DNA of 64,000 nt from Achatina immaculata (taxonomy: Eukaryota > Mollusca > Gastropoda > Stylommatophora > Achatinidae): the NCBI GenBank assembly GCA_009760885.1, contig CM019713.1:23506427-23570426 (forward strand), given 5' to 3'. Below the pieces are notes generated by a model. That model was given only the letters and a program-made list of their open reading frames with translations, had not been told where the DNA came from and did not search any database. Every line of letters starts with the position of its first letter. Position 1 is the first letter of the stretch. This document shows, one piece after another, positions 47,768-59,069 of this stretch. Position numbers and translations under genes: made by a program.

Positions 47768-49143
47768 GGAAGTAACGAGACCTGGGTTCGTGCCTTACCT
47801 CGAAGGCTTGTTTCCTTCTTGCCACTCCCCAAACTGGCAATACGAGCAGCAGGTGGCTCCATTCTTGTGAAGAGAGGGGTTTTACGTTCAGGTGGGTTGC
47901 TAATAGCCACAGATATCTTATGTTCACCTATCTGAAGCCCATCTATCTTTATAACTACCTGAGCTGCACTTGTCTCACTGTCATACTCCATATAAGCAAT
48001 TCCTTTAGGGTTCCCATTTCTGTAAGTGACCATCCTGATGTCTTTGATTTTACCATGCTCTTTGAAAATGGACTCTAAATCTTGCCCAGTCAATGAGAAA
48101 GGTAGACCTTTGATAAAGAGTTTGTTCTTCTCCATTTTGGTTGCATACTTACTGGTGAGTGGCTTTGATGACGCTTCGATCCTCACATTGAGACACAAAC
48201 ACCGGGCGACCATCAATAAATTCTCTGTCCAGCTTCAGAGCTTGCAGCACAGCATTACTGTCCTTGAACTCTATATACCCAAAACCTTTAGACTTGCCTC
48301 TGTAGTTTCTAACAAGACGAATGTTACTGATGTCTCCACACTTGTGAAACACTTCTTTCAGCTTATCCTCTTCCACAGCAAAGTCCAGGTTGGAGACAAA
48401 GACTGTGACAATGTCCTTGCTTGGGTCATGCTGAACACTCTCCCTATGAGCATGTCCATTATCTTCTGGTAGTTGTTCACTTTTTTTAGTTCTCTTCTTT
48501 GGTGGTTCATCATCGGCTGTTGTCAAACCAGAGCCAGAGATGTGCTCACACTCTTCCAGCTTATGTTTATTGTTCTTAATGTTCATGTTTGGAGATGTGA
48601 CAGCCGAGCCTGGACCGAGCTTCCCTGTCAACTTCCTGGGGAGCTTCTTGCTGCTGGCCTCAGCTTTCTTCTCTATCTTCTGTGCAATTTCTTCTTTCTC
48701 TGCTGCCTTGGCTCTGCGCTCACTAATTCTCTGTAACTGTCTACGACTGTGTCGTACTGATCTAAATCCCCCTCCTCTCTATCGAAGTTTATGTAAGCCT
48801 GTGTGATGGTCTCTGGCCAGTCAGTGACAGAGTTCAGGGCTTTCTGTAAAATCCTTCGACAATGTTTACTGTCTCCAAACATCCTTTCTAATCTGTAGTA
48901 CTCTAAGCCACAGACCAGACTCAGCTCCGTGACCACTCTGCATGACTTGGTTCCAGATTTCCCGAGCTTTTTCCTGGTTCCTGCAGAACTTTGCCTCTAT
49001 GAATGCCCAGAACTGCTGTAGGGTACACTGTAGGTCTCCATCTTTGCCATAATTTTCATACATGAACTGGACTGCTGCCTCAATTGTTAGCCTGAATGTC
49101 TCCAACTGTTCATCATGATCTTTATCCCAACTGATACGTCGGC

Positions 49144-49283
49144 GGAGATAGTCACAGTACTGCTGCCACACGGAGATAGTCACAGTACTGCTGCCACACG
49201 GAGATAGTCACAGTACTGCTGCCACACGGAGATAGTCACAGTACTGCTGCCACACGGAGATAGTCACAGTACTGCTGCCACAC
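49144..49283 (-). repeat. 28-bp tandem expansion inside the SART3 pseudogene
   Basis: Five identical 28-bp units (GGAGATAGTCACAGTACTGC plus TGCCACAC on the plus strand) sit where SART3 needs one. The unit encodes most of VWQQYCDYL. Four extra copies add 112 bp, which shifts the frame. Confidence 0.95.
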
Positions 49284-49433
49284 GGAGAGGTTGTCCGAGG
49301 CCTGAGAGAAACCAACGCCCAGAGCTTTGTCTGTCAGATCCTTCATCGTAGTCAAATCTGTGTTCTGTCGTTCCATGGCCAGCAAATAGTTCACCCACAA
49401 CCGAGATGAGCAAGGACAATTACGTACTGCTCT

Positions 49434-49523
49434 CTCATAAGCTGTCTGTATCTCATAAGCTGTCTGTATCTCATAAGCTGTCTGTATCTCATAAGCTGTC
49501 TGTATCTCATAAGCTGTCTGTAT
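49434..49523 (-). repeat. 18-bp tandem expansion inside the SART3 pseudogene
   Basis: Five identical units (CTCATAAGCTGTCTGTAT on the plus strand) encode EIQTAY five times in a row between KVKH and ERAVRNCP, where the family has one. The expansion keeps frame. Confidence 0.95.
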
Positions 49524-49576
49524 CTCATGTTTAACTTTCAGTTTGTCCATGTATGTTGTGTACTGAAGCCAAAGAT

Positions 49577-49647
49577 ACAACAAACATTAGCAGAATCTCC
49601 TGCTTCAGCTATGACAAGGGCACTGCAGACTATTGAATCATCTCTGT
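49577..49647 (-). other. 71-bp insertion in the SART3 pseudogene, derived from the 1.79-kb repeat unit
   Basis: SART3 homology runs to NCLI at 49648 and resumes with LWLQYTTYMDKLKV at 49576. Without the 71 bases the frame would be intact here (NCLIDLWLQY). The inserted bases match 58528-58598, and the same position in the other array units, at all but one base (AATCTCC against AATGTCC). Junction microhomology with the native site is ATTGA at one edge and TTG at the other. Confidence 0.9.
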
Positions 49648-50543
49648 CAATAAGGCAGTTGTCTTTTAGTGCCCGCTCGAAGATACATTGAATTCTGGCA
49701 GGATCCCCAGACTTCATCTCGTGCTGAATGTAAGCTTGGTACACTTCAATGTTTGCTGCTTGTGTTGTTAGCAGTTTGTCCTCAAAAGGCTGAATCTCCT
49801 GCAAAACTTTCCATGCTTTGTAAAATATGTTCTGTGTGTCCGTATCAACCGAGTCCTGGCCAAGCCATTGATGATACTCCTCCAGCGTTTTCTCCATATA
49901 AAGAAGGGGGACTGCCAACTGTCTCTTGAACAGGGAGATTGACTCTCTGATTTTGTATGGCAAAAACTTCCTCTTGATCTCTACTCACAACAGCTCCAGG
50001 TTGTGGCATCAGACCTGCTGTTATTGCATTCTCAAACTCTCTGTAAGCTTCCCAGATGTTGGCACCCTGACTAACATGAAGCCCAACAGCTGAGAGTGCT
50101 TTGTCAAAGGCATTCCTCACTGCAGCAACTCCATCAATAGCAAACTGCACATACTCCAGCCAAACTGGGACAGACTGATAGTCTCTGAATGCTTTCTCAA
50201 ACAGTTCCTCCACTTTCTTCCGTTCATTATCATCAGAAACCAAAGGAAGCTCATCATGTAGCCAATCCAACCACAGTTCTTCAGTGAGAGGAAAGTAGCA
50301 TGCCATCTCTTCTCGTACTTCTCGAAGTCTATGTAGGTCACCCATCTTGCGCAAGATCTTAATTCGTTCTGTATGACTGTCATATAGGTACGGATTCTCA
50401 TATATCGATTTTCCAAGTTCAGAAAGTTTAGCTTCATTTGCAGCATCCTGTTGGTCATCGTCATCAGTCAAGCTGTCGTCTGAAGATTCGTTTTCTGCCT
50501 CCATGTCCACAAAAGACTCATGTTCATTTTCAATCACAGACAT

Positions 50544-50940
50544 TTCGTTTTTGTCTGTAGTACATTTTTTACAAAAAAACTTTTAATTAAGATAACAAGT
50601 GTTATTCTTGCAGTTTACACAAGTGTCATTTAACCTTTAACTTACCAGGAGCTGTTTAAACATCTTTTTAAAAAAATAAAATAAAATAACTACAGGCAAG
50701 AGGTTATGTTCTATAGTCTGGAGTTTATAATTTTAAACTGATATAAATGATAAAAATAAGCACTGCATCATTTTCTGGTAAAAGACTGAATCTGTGATGC
50801 TTGATAACAGAAAATGTTCATGTGTCACAGATGTTTGGTAGGCTGAGAGTTCTCTGGTTATACCATGCATCTTCACATCTGAAAGTTGAAGGAAATGATG
50901 AAACTAGAATATGAAAGGGTTCCAACATGAAGAACAACCA
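50544..50940 (-). other. Spacer between the SF3A3 and SART3 pseudogenes
   Basis: About 400 bp, AT-rich, starting right after the SF3A3 stop (TAA, 50943-50941) and ending at the SART3 start. It presumably holds the SF3A3 3' UTR and the SART3 5' leader. I see no poly(A) run on the minus strand that would mark the end of a separate SF3A3 cDNA. Confidence 0.6.
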
Positions 50941-52458
50941 TTACAAAATCCCTTCCTTCTTGAACAGTGTGTACATCTTTTTATTGATGTTGCCCTGGGA
51001 ATCCTCATATTCCTCCTCTGTGACAGCTTTGAATCTTTCAGCCTCTTTTCCAGATTTTATTCTAGTCCACAATGCCAGGGCATCCTCAATGGAGGTGACA
51101 TTTGCAAAATGTGCAGTGTTGGGAATGCCAAGACACCTCATGCCTAGTGCATGCCAAGATTCAGCAAAATGTCTCTGGAAAGCTTTAGGTCCCCGGTAAG
51201 GATGGTTTCCACAGATCTCACAAGCGTAGGTCAGGTTCAGGCCGTGCAGTTTGTACAGCCAGTATGGAATAGGCTTGCCGTCCCAGCCAAGGGGAAGGTC
51301 TTTAGGATTGTAAGGTGCATCATCCGTGTTATCGTCTGAATCAGACTCCTGAATCTTCTCCTCATCAGACTCCTCTCTCTCCTCTCCTGTCTGAGCTTGT
51401 TTTCGCTGCACGTTGTCGCGGGTGGACGCACGCTGCTCGGCCAACAGTTCAGAAAGTATGTAAACCTGCGCCTCAAGGGCAACAATTTCTTTCTGTTTCT
51501 CCGAGTCTTTGCTTTTGGCAGCTTTTCCTGCTTTGCCGGGCTTGGACTTGGCAAAGAGGGCAGGGTCTAGCTCGTCCAGGTTCTTCCCCTTGGTGCCGAG
51601 GAGTCTCTGAGCTCTCTGTTCTAGCCCCCCCCCTCCCACACGTGACCCCAAGAGCCATGAGGGCGGACTTGAGGCGATCTAAACCGAGTGAGGCCAGCTC
51701 CTCCCATGACGAGAAGGCTGAGAGGTCAAGGTCAGCTCCGGCATGTGTCAGGGCACCTGATGCCTCTTTCGGTCATCCTGGAAATGACCCATCAGCCCAC
51801 GATTTCTCAAATGCTGTTTGGACTTGTTCCATTTCATCAGACATATCTGTCAGTGGTTTTATTTTAGACAAGTACTCAGCCATGTAATCCAGCAGAACCA
51901 ACAAGTATTCTCTGTATGCAGCGTTCTTTTTGTCTTTGGAGATGTCATACAGGCGATCAAATGTGGTCAGGTACAAGATGTAGTCGATCTTCTCTATACC
52001 TTTGAGGTTCAGGTATTGCTCGAAGCATCTGTGCAGATCCAGGTACTTCCCATACCCTTCCTCATCAGTAAAGTCAACCATATTCTGAGCCTCATCTGGT
52101 TGGTTCTCCCTCTGTCTAGCCAGCTCATCAAACTCTATAGACATGGAGATGCTGACCTCATTTGGATGTTGCCGGTAAAATCCTTCGATAGCATTCAGTC
52201 TTTTCTTGAACTCTACATATTCGTTTGGACCGGCCAAAGTTTGGAGCTCTTCCTATCTTACACCGTCTTTGTCCTCATAAAGCTCTTTCAGTTCTCTGGT
52301 GGTCTCAGCATATCTATCATGAAAGATCTTCAGTCAGTGGTCGGAGTTGATCTGTTCCCCCAGAATCTTCTTCAGTAAAAGCATTTCACTTGTCACTGCT
52401 TCCATGTCTCTCCCGCTCTTCACGACATCGGCGTTGCTGTTCGAGGATAGAGTCCATG
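50941..52458 (-). pseudogene. SF3A3: Processed pseudogene of SF3A3 (SF3a60, U2 snRNP subunit)
   Basis: An intronless full-length copy (about 506 codons against about 500 in the family) of splicing factor 3A subunit 3, part of the SF3a complex of the 17S U2 snRNP. It starts at 52458 with MDSILEQQRRCREERER, continues through GPNEYVEFKKRLNAIEGFY, FTDEEGYGKYLDLHRCFEQY, LTHAGADLDLSAFSSWEELA, the LPLGWDGKPIPYWLYKLHGL motif and the matrin-type C2H2 zinc finger (CEICGNHPYRGPKAFQRHF), and ends KKEGIL at a normal stop. Breaks: a frameshift after EERER near 52400, in-frame stops at 52334-52336 (TGA), 52253-52255 (TAG) and 51773-51775 (TGA replacing Trp of GWPKE), and a frameshift in a nine-base C run at 51625-51633. 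Loss of all introns plus these lesions marks a retrocopy. Upstream 52459-52535 probably includes its 5' UTR. Confidence 0.95.
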
Positions 52459-52535
52459 ATTAAACAATACTTAGTTTAGTCCACGTACGTTTCTCAAGTC
52501 TGCGTCTTCTATTCGTTTCCCGTCTGTTTCTTGAC

Positions 52536-55500
52536 AAAAAATGTCTGTATTTTTTTTTCTATTTTTTTTTCCAGACTCAGTGATTGATCTGTCAAGACCT
52601 TACACTGTGCAACTTGGAAAACTCTTGCGAGTGATAAAAAAAATTTTTTTAAAAAATAATAGATCTTTTCGGAACCTTTTTTATCAGCAGGATTTGATTA
52701 AGGGGAGTTTTACATGTTCCTCTAATTTTTAGAGATTCTTTTTGTATTCTCTCTCCCTTTCTCTCTCCCATCGTTATCTTCCTCTCCGGTGATGTACATG
52801 ATCTGTTTTTGGCAAAGGCCTTCTCTTCCACTCATGGGATGTACATGGAGTTTTTTATTTAAATTTTTCTCTCTCTTGTTTCTCTCTCTCTTTCTCTCTC
52901 TCAGTCCATTATTCTGCCTGATTACTACAGGACTAAACGTGCAGAAATGAAAACGAGCCCTGTTTCTACACGTCCACACCAAGAACCTGAACTCTGCGAG
53001 CAGGGCCAGTAACTTGGTGTGTGTGTCCGCCTGAGTTTTAGGGATTGTGTTCAACATTATGGTTTTGTAGATGTCTGCTTGTTGTGCCGTGTGTGTTTCT
53101 ATTGTGTTCTGTATTGTTCTTACTGTGGTTGCTACTGTTTTGCATTCGTAGAAAATGTGTTCTTCTGTTTCTAGTGCGTTCCTCCCGCATAGGTGACATC
53201 ATCTCATGTTTCTTTGTGTTTTCCTGTGTGTCGTGGGTGTCATATTGTATATGAGTCTGAAAGTGATTTCTCTGGCTTTTGGTGTGATATTTTTTAGATG
53301 GAGGTTTTGGAATGTGTCAGTGTAGTCTAGTATGGGATATCTGCGTCCCCTCTTGATCCTAAGGTGTAATGGTGGTGCTTGATTTCTGACCACGTGTTTG
53401 TATATATGGTTTGTTTCGCATTGGGTGGGTGTTTCGTGTCCTTGAATTGCTTGTATGCAGTTCTTGTAGAAGGGTGGTAGTGTGCCAAAGTGGTGTGCCT
53501 GCGAGTTGTTTGGTAGGATTAAGTTTGATAGTCTCAGTCCTATGTAGTAGTAAGCTAGCGGGTGTTGGTTTGGGTGTTTGATGATGCGACCTACGTGGCT
53601 GATTTTGAGTGCTTGTATCTTTGTCTGTATGTCTTGTAAGGCAATCACTCCATGTATTTTGTCCTACATAAGGGTTTTACGTCGTATTTTGTGAACAGTG
53701 TTTGTAAAGATAAAGTTTCTGATTTGTTTGTTTATTTCTTTGATTGTCTGCTGCGGAGGGTCTAGTACTGTGGTGGTGTATATTATTTTTGGTATTATGT
53801 ATGTGTTTACTATGATGCCTCTTCCAAAAATTGTTCCTGTTTTATATTTGTATCTTTGTAACATGTTTGTAATGTTTGTTGTGAGGTTGTCCCATGTGGG
53901 TTTGTGTATTGTATTCGGGTGTGATGGGAAAGTAATGCCGTACAGGTGGATGTAGTCTGTGCGTGTAAGACGAAAGGGGAAGTCCCTTTTATCTCGCCAT
54001 TTGCCTATTCTCATGATTACTGATTTTTGTATGTTGAGTTTTGCTCCATTACCTTCACCGAACTCTGTGAAGGTGTCTAAAATGTGAGTTATTGATCTCT
54101 TTGTTGTTGGGAGGAAGATCGTGTCGTCCGCATACGCGAGCAACTTTCTCTCTCCTCTGCCAGGTACGAAAGTTCCCTGGATTGTTGTGTCTTGTCTGAT
54201 TTTCTCTAGAAGTGGTTCTAGAGTGAGTATGTACAGTAAAGGAGAGAGGGGGCAGCCCTATCTCACTGATCTAGTTAGCCTGAAAGTCTCTGTAAGCGTG
54301 TGGTTTACTAAGACTTTGCTCTCAGGTTTGAAATAGAGAATGTGAATCCAGTCTCTGAAGTAGTCCCCTATGTTACAGTGGAGTAATGTCTTGTGTAGGT
54401 ATTTGTGTGACACTCTATCGAAGGCTTTCTCCTGATCTAAGGAAAGAACTGACGACTGGCAGTTCTTCTGGTGTGTGTAGTATATGACGTCTCGTATGAA
54501 ATGTGTGTGCTGGTGTATGTTTCTGTTCTCTACACTACATTGTTGGTCTTCGTGTATGAGTTTGTGAACGTTTTTGTGAGGATCTTGTAGTCTACATTTA
54601 GCAGAGATATGGGTCTGTAGTTTTTGAGTTGTGTTTTGTCTGCGTTGTCTTTGGGTATAAGAGTGATGTATGATAGGTTTAGACTAGGCGGGAGTTGTTT
54701 GTTTTGGAAGGCCTCTGTGAAGACTTGTAAGAGAAGAGGACCTAAGACTGCAAAAAAGTGTTTGTAGAATTCTGCTGTGAGGCTGTCTGGCCCTGGTGAC
54801 TTATTTTCTTGCATTGCTTGTAGTGCCTGCGTCAGGTTGTCTAGTGTTAGTGGTGTGTCTAGTGCTTGCTTGTCCGAGTCCGTGAGTTGTTTAGTGTGCT
54901 GCATGTATTTGTCCTGTATGTGTGCTTATGTTTCTTCCTCCGTGTACAGTTTTTTGTAGTATTCTCTAATGGCTTGTACTATATTTGTACTATCTGTTTG
55001 TCTGTTCCCTGTGGCGTCTATTACCTCTCTTATCTGTCTGCTTCGTTGTATGTTTTGTTCTATGCTCAGGTACTGCTTGGTAGGTATTTCTTGTGTGATG
55101 GTATTTTGTCTTGTTCTTAGAAGTGCGCCTTGAAATCTGTGCTGTCTGTGTTTATCCAGTTCTTCTTGTAGCGTGAGTAAATGTGAGTTTTTGTCCATCT
55201 GTCTTGTTAATTTGATTGCTTCTTCTAGTATTTTTTCCTGTCTCAACCTTTCTCTGTGTATCTGTGTTGAGAGTTTTTGTGCTTTGTCTCTTATTGCATG
55301 TTTTAAAGTCTCCCAGTGTTGTTGGATGTTGTGTGTGGGTGTGTTGTTCGTGAAAGTGTGTATCAGCTGCGTCATGTTTTCAACGGACTGTTTGTTTTGG
55401 AGGAGTGTGTTGTTAAATGTCCAGTGTGGTGATCGTTTTAAAGGTATAGCTGTAGGTATTGTGTTAACTGTTGCTACGACTGCTTTGTGGTCTGTGAAAG

Positions 55501-56255
55501 CCAATGCACTAGGGATATGTCTGACTTGTGCTATGTGGCATGTACTTGGTGTGTAAATTCTGTCCAACCTATATCCTCTGCTGTGTCCGTCCTTTTTATG
55601 AGTGATCTCTCTGCCCTGAGGGCGTGTGTGTCTTATGTATCTACCAAACCATATGTGTCTATTATGTCCTGCAAAAAATTTAGCTTGTGCCTCTCATATG
55701 TGTTGGTTCTAGTTATACCTCCTATAATGTCTAACTCTGATGTTACACCATTGAAATCTCCTCCTAATATAATGTTGTGTCCTCTGTATCTGAGTAGAGA
55801 TTCTAAGTCTTCGTAGAAGTTGGGCTGGTGACTGCGGTCGAGTGGTGCATGTATGTTAACTGTATGTGTGTGAGTTGTTTCTAACCTCACATATCACAGT
55901 TCTCCCCCGACTATCTCTATTTGTCCTAGCTACCTCCCACCTGTCTGTCCTAACTACCTCCCACCTGTCTGATGTCTGTCCTAGCTAACTCCCACCTGTC
56001 TGATGTCTGTATTATTGCTACCCCTGATCCTGCTGCATGAAAGGCTAAGTTAAACCATGAATATCTGAAGCCTATCTGTGTTGTGATTTGTGCTGCGTGC
56101 ATGTCTGTATGTATATTTGTTTCTTGGATCAAGATGAAGTCTGGTTTGTATGACTGTGTAAAGGAGACTATGTGCTGTAGTTTTGTGTGCAGGCCTCTAA
56201 AGTTAATGTTCAACACTCTAATATCCTTATCCATTTCTAAACCTATATGCAGTAG
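52536..56255 (-). mobile_element. L1/Tx1-like non-LTR retrotransposon, ORF2 nearly complete but broken
   Basis: Minus-strand ORF2 begins about 56234 (MDKDIRVLNINFRGLHTKLQ) with an APE-type endonuclease: DFILIQETNIHTD, ILGGDFNGV and FTDHKAVVATV. Next come the reverse transcriptase motifs: ENKSPGPDSLTAEFYKHF, LSYITLIPKDNADKTQLKNY with RPISLLNVDYKILTK, EKAFDRVSHKYL, CPLSPLLYILTLEPLL and YADDTIFLPT (catalytic YADD). The C-terminus has LHLKNITPKAREITFRLIYN, a C-x2-C knuckle near 53190 and the end near 52905. The 3' UTR has CT runs and the element ends in two A runs at about 52540-52560. Several frameshifts and stops inactivate it. ORF1 is not recognisable upstream; within about 20 bp of the start codon the sequence turns into the 1.79-kb array. 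Clade is judged from motif style (NYRPISLLNVDYKILTK). Confidence 0.87.
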
Positions 56256-57425
56256 CATATGGTAACACACAGGATGTAGTATGTAGAAGAAGTAGCATCT
56301 GCTACAGAGTGTAGTGTCTGCTCTGCAACAGGAAAATAATCAAAACAACTCATCCGAACTATGAATAACGTAAGAATTACACACTTTCTCACCAACTCCT
56401 ACTCCTCAGATCCGTTTCTCAATGTCCCGCATTCTGTAGGTCTCTCTTTCTCTCCCTATTCAAACCACTCTCTACTTAGATATTGCATATAAGATCTAGC
56501 ATAGCTTACTGAACACCAATCAAAACAGAATAATGTTTACATATATTTACACCATATAGTCTGCAGCATTGCAAAAGCCTGGTGTGCTTTAGTAAGTCTG
56601 CTGTTGATGTCCTCTGTGCTGTCTCAGTTTTCTACTACTGTAGTTTTCTAGAACTGTAGCCCATTTAGATAAAATAAACTAACAGCTGCAGAACCTAGTA
56701 AAATGAAGTAATAATCTTAACCATGAACCACCCTTAGCAACCTTACAGACAGATGTAGTGGATTCTGCTCACATTCACCATTCCATAACCACACCTTCCC
56801 TGATCTTTAGCAGACTGAATACTTCATTTGAGTAACTGTGCTGAGATGAAGAATGCACTTTATCCCTTCATCAAGACTGCATCAAATTCCAAAACCAATA
56901 ACTACTGTTGAATTTCAGCTCTTGAGCTTCTTAACGAACAATACATTCTTGCTGACTCCTGTTTATGCTACTGACTGACCCTGTATCTAAAAACTGTTTC
57001 CAGCTCCATAGGTCACATAAAAGCTGATTTCCATTCCTAAGGTGTTCAGTTGTGTTGTGTGAAGACTAGAAGCTGTAGTAGTCTCTGATTTTCAGTGTCT
57101 TTCATTTCTGTAGAGACTTTTAAAATAAATGGGGGGAGGAGGAGAGGAAGGAAAGAATAACAAATTCTCTCCAACTTCTCACGTTCTGCTGCCAGCCTTT
57201 TATGATGATCCATCTGTGTTGTCTGTTGTCCATCTCTGTTCATACAGTTCTTTGCCAGATTGTCTTTGTTGTGTCTCTTTCTCTTCAATGTCTGTCACAT
57301 ATTAGTGATCTATACTGAGAGGGAAAAAAACATACAATATTAGTACAAAAGCACCTAGCCTACTTCTCCACAACAAACATTAGCAGAATGTCCTGCTTCA
57401 GCTATGACAAGGGCACTGCAGACTA

Positions 57426-57587
57426 TTGGCTAAGATCAAAGTGTAGTTCTGCGCTCTGTAGAATGTACACTTTGTTATTTTGGAACCAACGAGATGCTTG
57501 AGGCCTGCCCTGCACATTGAATGCCTGGGGTAAGGTCCAAATCTCGTTACAGGTGGACCCGGTTTGCAGTACCACTTGGTCACGGCC
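57426..57587 (+). ncRNA. U2 snRNA-like sequence, 5'-truncated copy (unit 1)
   Basis: Same as the copies in units 2-4 from GGCTAAGATCAAAGTGTAGT onward, but the left arm of stem-loop I is lost to the deletion that joins GCAGACTATT directly to GGCTAAG. Stem-loop IV (GGTTTGCAGTACC) is retained. Confidence 0.75.
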
Positions 57588-58527
57588 TGTTGTTTTCGTC
57601 GTCTTAAAAAAAAAATAAACACTCAGTACATAGTACATAAGTCATAGCATATAGTAGCATACAGTATGTAGTAGCTTACACTAACACACATTACGTAGTA
57701 TGTAGAAGAAGTAGCGTCTGCTACAGAGTGTAGTGTCTGCTCTGCAAAAGGAAAATAATCAAAACAACTCATCCAAACTATGAGTAACATAAGAACCTAT
57801 GATACTGAATCAGTGAACTGTAGCCCATTTAGATAAAATTAACAGCTGCAGAACCTAGTAAAATGAAGTAATAATCCCAACCAAGAACCACCCTTACAGA
57901 CAGATGTAGTGGATTCTGCTCACATTCACCGTTCTACATTCCATAACCACACCTTCCCTGATCTTTAGCAGACTGAATACTTCATTTGAGTAACTGTGCT
58001 GAGATGAAGAATGCACTTTATCCCTTCATCAAGACTGCATCAAATTCCAAAACCAATAACTACTGTTGAATTTCAGCTCTTGAGCTTCTTAACGAACAAT
58101 ACATTCTTGCTGACTCCTGTTTATGCTACTGACTGACCCTGTATCTAAAAACTGTTTCCAGCTCCATAGGTCACATAAAAGCTGATTTCCATTCCTAAGG
58201 TGTTCAGTTGTGTTGTGTGAAGACTAGAAGCTGTAGTAGTCTCTGATTTTCAGTGTCTTTCATTTCTGTAGAGACTTTTAAAATAAATGGGGGGAGGAGG
58301 AGAGGAAGGAAAGAATAACAAATTCTCTCCAACTTCTCACGTTCTGCTGCCAGCCTTTTATGATGATCCATCTGTGTTGTCTGTTGTCCATCTCTGTTCA
58401 TACAGTTCTTTGCCAGATTGTCTTTGTTGTGTCTCTTTCTCTTCAATGTCTGTCACATATTAGTGATCTATACTGAGAGGGAAAAAAACATACAATATTA
58501 GTACAAAAGCACCTAGCCTACTTCTCC

Positions 58528-58598
58528 ACAACAAACATTAGCAGAATGTCCTGCTTCAGCTATGACAAGGGCACTGCAGACTATTGAATCATCTCTGT
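58528..58598 (-). other. Segment shared with the SART3 pseudogene insertion
   Basis: This 71-bp stretch (and its copies near 60315 and 62100, with a truncated copy at 57370-57427) is the match to 49577-49647. In the unit it is flanked by unrelated sequence (AAAG on one side, GGAGAAGTAGG on the other, minus strand). Confidence 0.9.
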
Positions 58599-59037
58599 CA
58601 ATCTTTGATATCCTTTCTTTGGAACATAAACACCAGATCTGTCCATTATATACAGATCTACGAAACTAGATTTTGACATGTATAAATCAGAGAACTGCAA
58701 AGCTGTCACTAGAAATGGGAGAAAATTATGGACCTCATTCTGTTTCTAATTTAATAAGATCCAGCAAGGAAGATGGAAAAAAAAAACAATAAAATCTTGT
58801 TGTTTTTGGTTATATTCATTCAGAGACCAATCTCTGGGAAATTTGTTGGTAGGTCCTGAAAGGGAACTGGTTATAGGGTTCAGTGGTACAAAGAAAGTTA
58901 ACTAAGCACAGGAAAAGGAAATTAGAGATAGTCTGACTGACATCTGATATTACTTTATTTATCTTTCATCAACTAGGATAACAGATGTATGGAGTCCACA
59001 CCTTTGTCTTCTAACTCTGTCCTACTGTTTAATTTAA

Positions 59038-59069
59038 TTTTTTTTTTTTACTGGGGTGGTAAGTTTATT
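59038..59069 (-). promoter_or_regulatory. AATAAA signal followed by an A12 run (minus strand), repeated in units 2-4
   Basis: On the minus strand AATAAA (complement of 59064-59069) is followed 14 bp later by twelve As (59049-59038). This looks like the copied 3' end of a polyadenylated transcript. Equivalent positions recur in units 3 (near 60830) and 4 (near 62615). Confidence 0.55.

Larger units (their letters stand above)
47764..50543 (-). pseudogene. SART3: Processed pseudogene of SART3 (U4/U6 snRNP recycling factor)
   Basis: An intronless copy of SART3, the HAT-repeat and RRM protein that helps reassemble U4/U6 snRNPs in the nucleus. From the start at 50543: an acidic N-terminus (MSVIENEHESFVDMEAEN), HAT repeats (FPLTEELWLDWLHDE, VGLHVSQGANIWEAYREFE, RRQLAVPLL-like KRQLAVPLLYME, GDPARIQCIFERALKDNCL, YERAVRNCP, NYLLAMERQ), a Lys/Glu-rich linker, RRM1 (VFVSNLDF, KGFGYIEFKD) and RRM2 (LFIKGLPFS, KGIAYMEYDS), then ISNPPERK and a final TQVSLLP. 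The reading frame breaks at least six times: near 49945, at the 71-bp insertion 49577-49647, in the 28-bp array 49144-49283, near 48930, near 48725 and near 48165. About the last 50 residues of the family are missing; homology stops at an RTE-like scrap with no poly(A). It lies 0.4 kb downstream of the SF3A3 copy, same strand. Identification is firm; loss of function follows from the breaks. Confidence 0.93.

Noticed and set aside
47764..52458. Reading the SF3A3 and SART3 copies as functional intronless genes with sequencing errors
   Set aside because: Some frameshifts could be errors (for example in the nine-base C run), but three in-frame stops in SF3A3, and in SART3 the 71-bp insertion, the frame-breaking 28-bp expansion and the missing C-terminus, cannot be.
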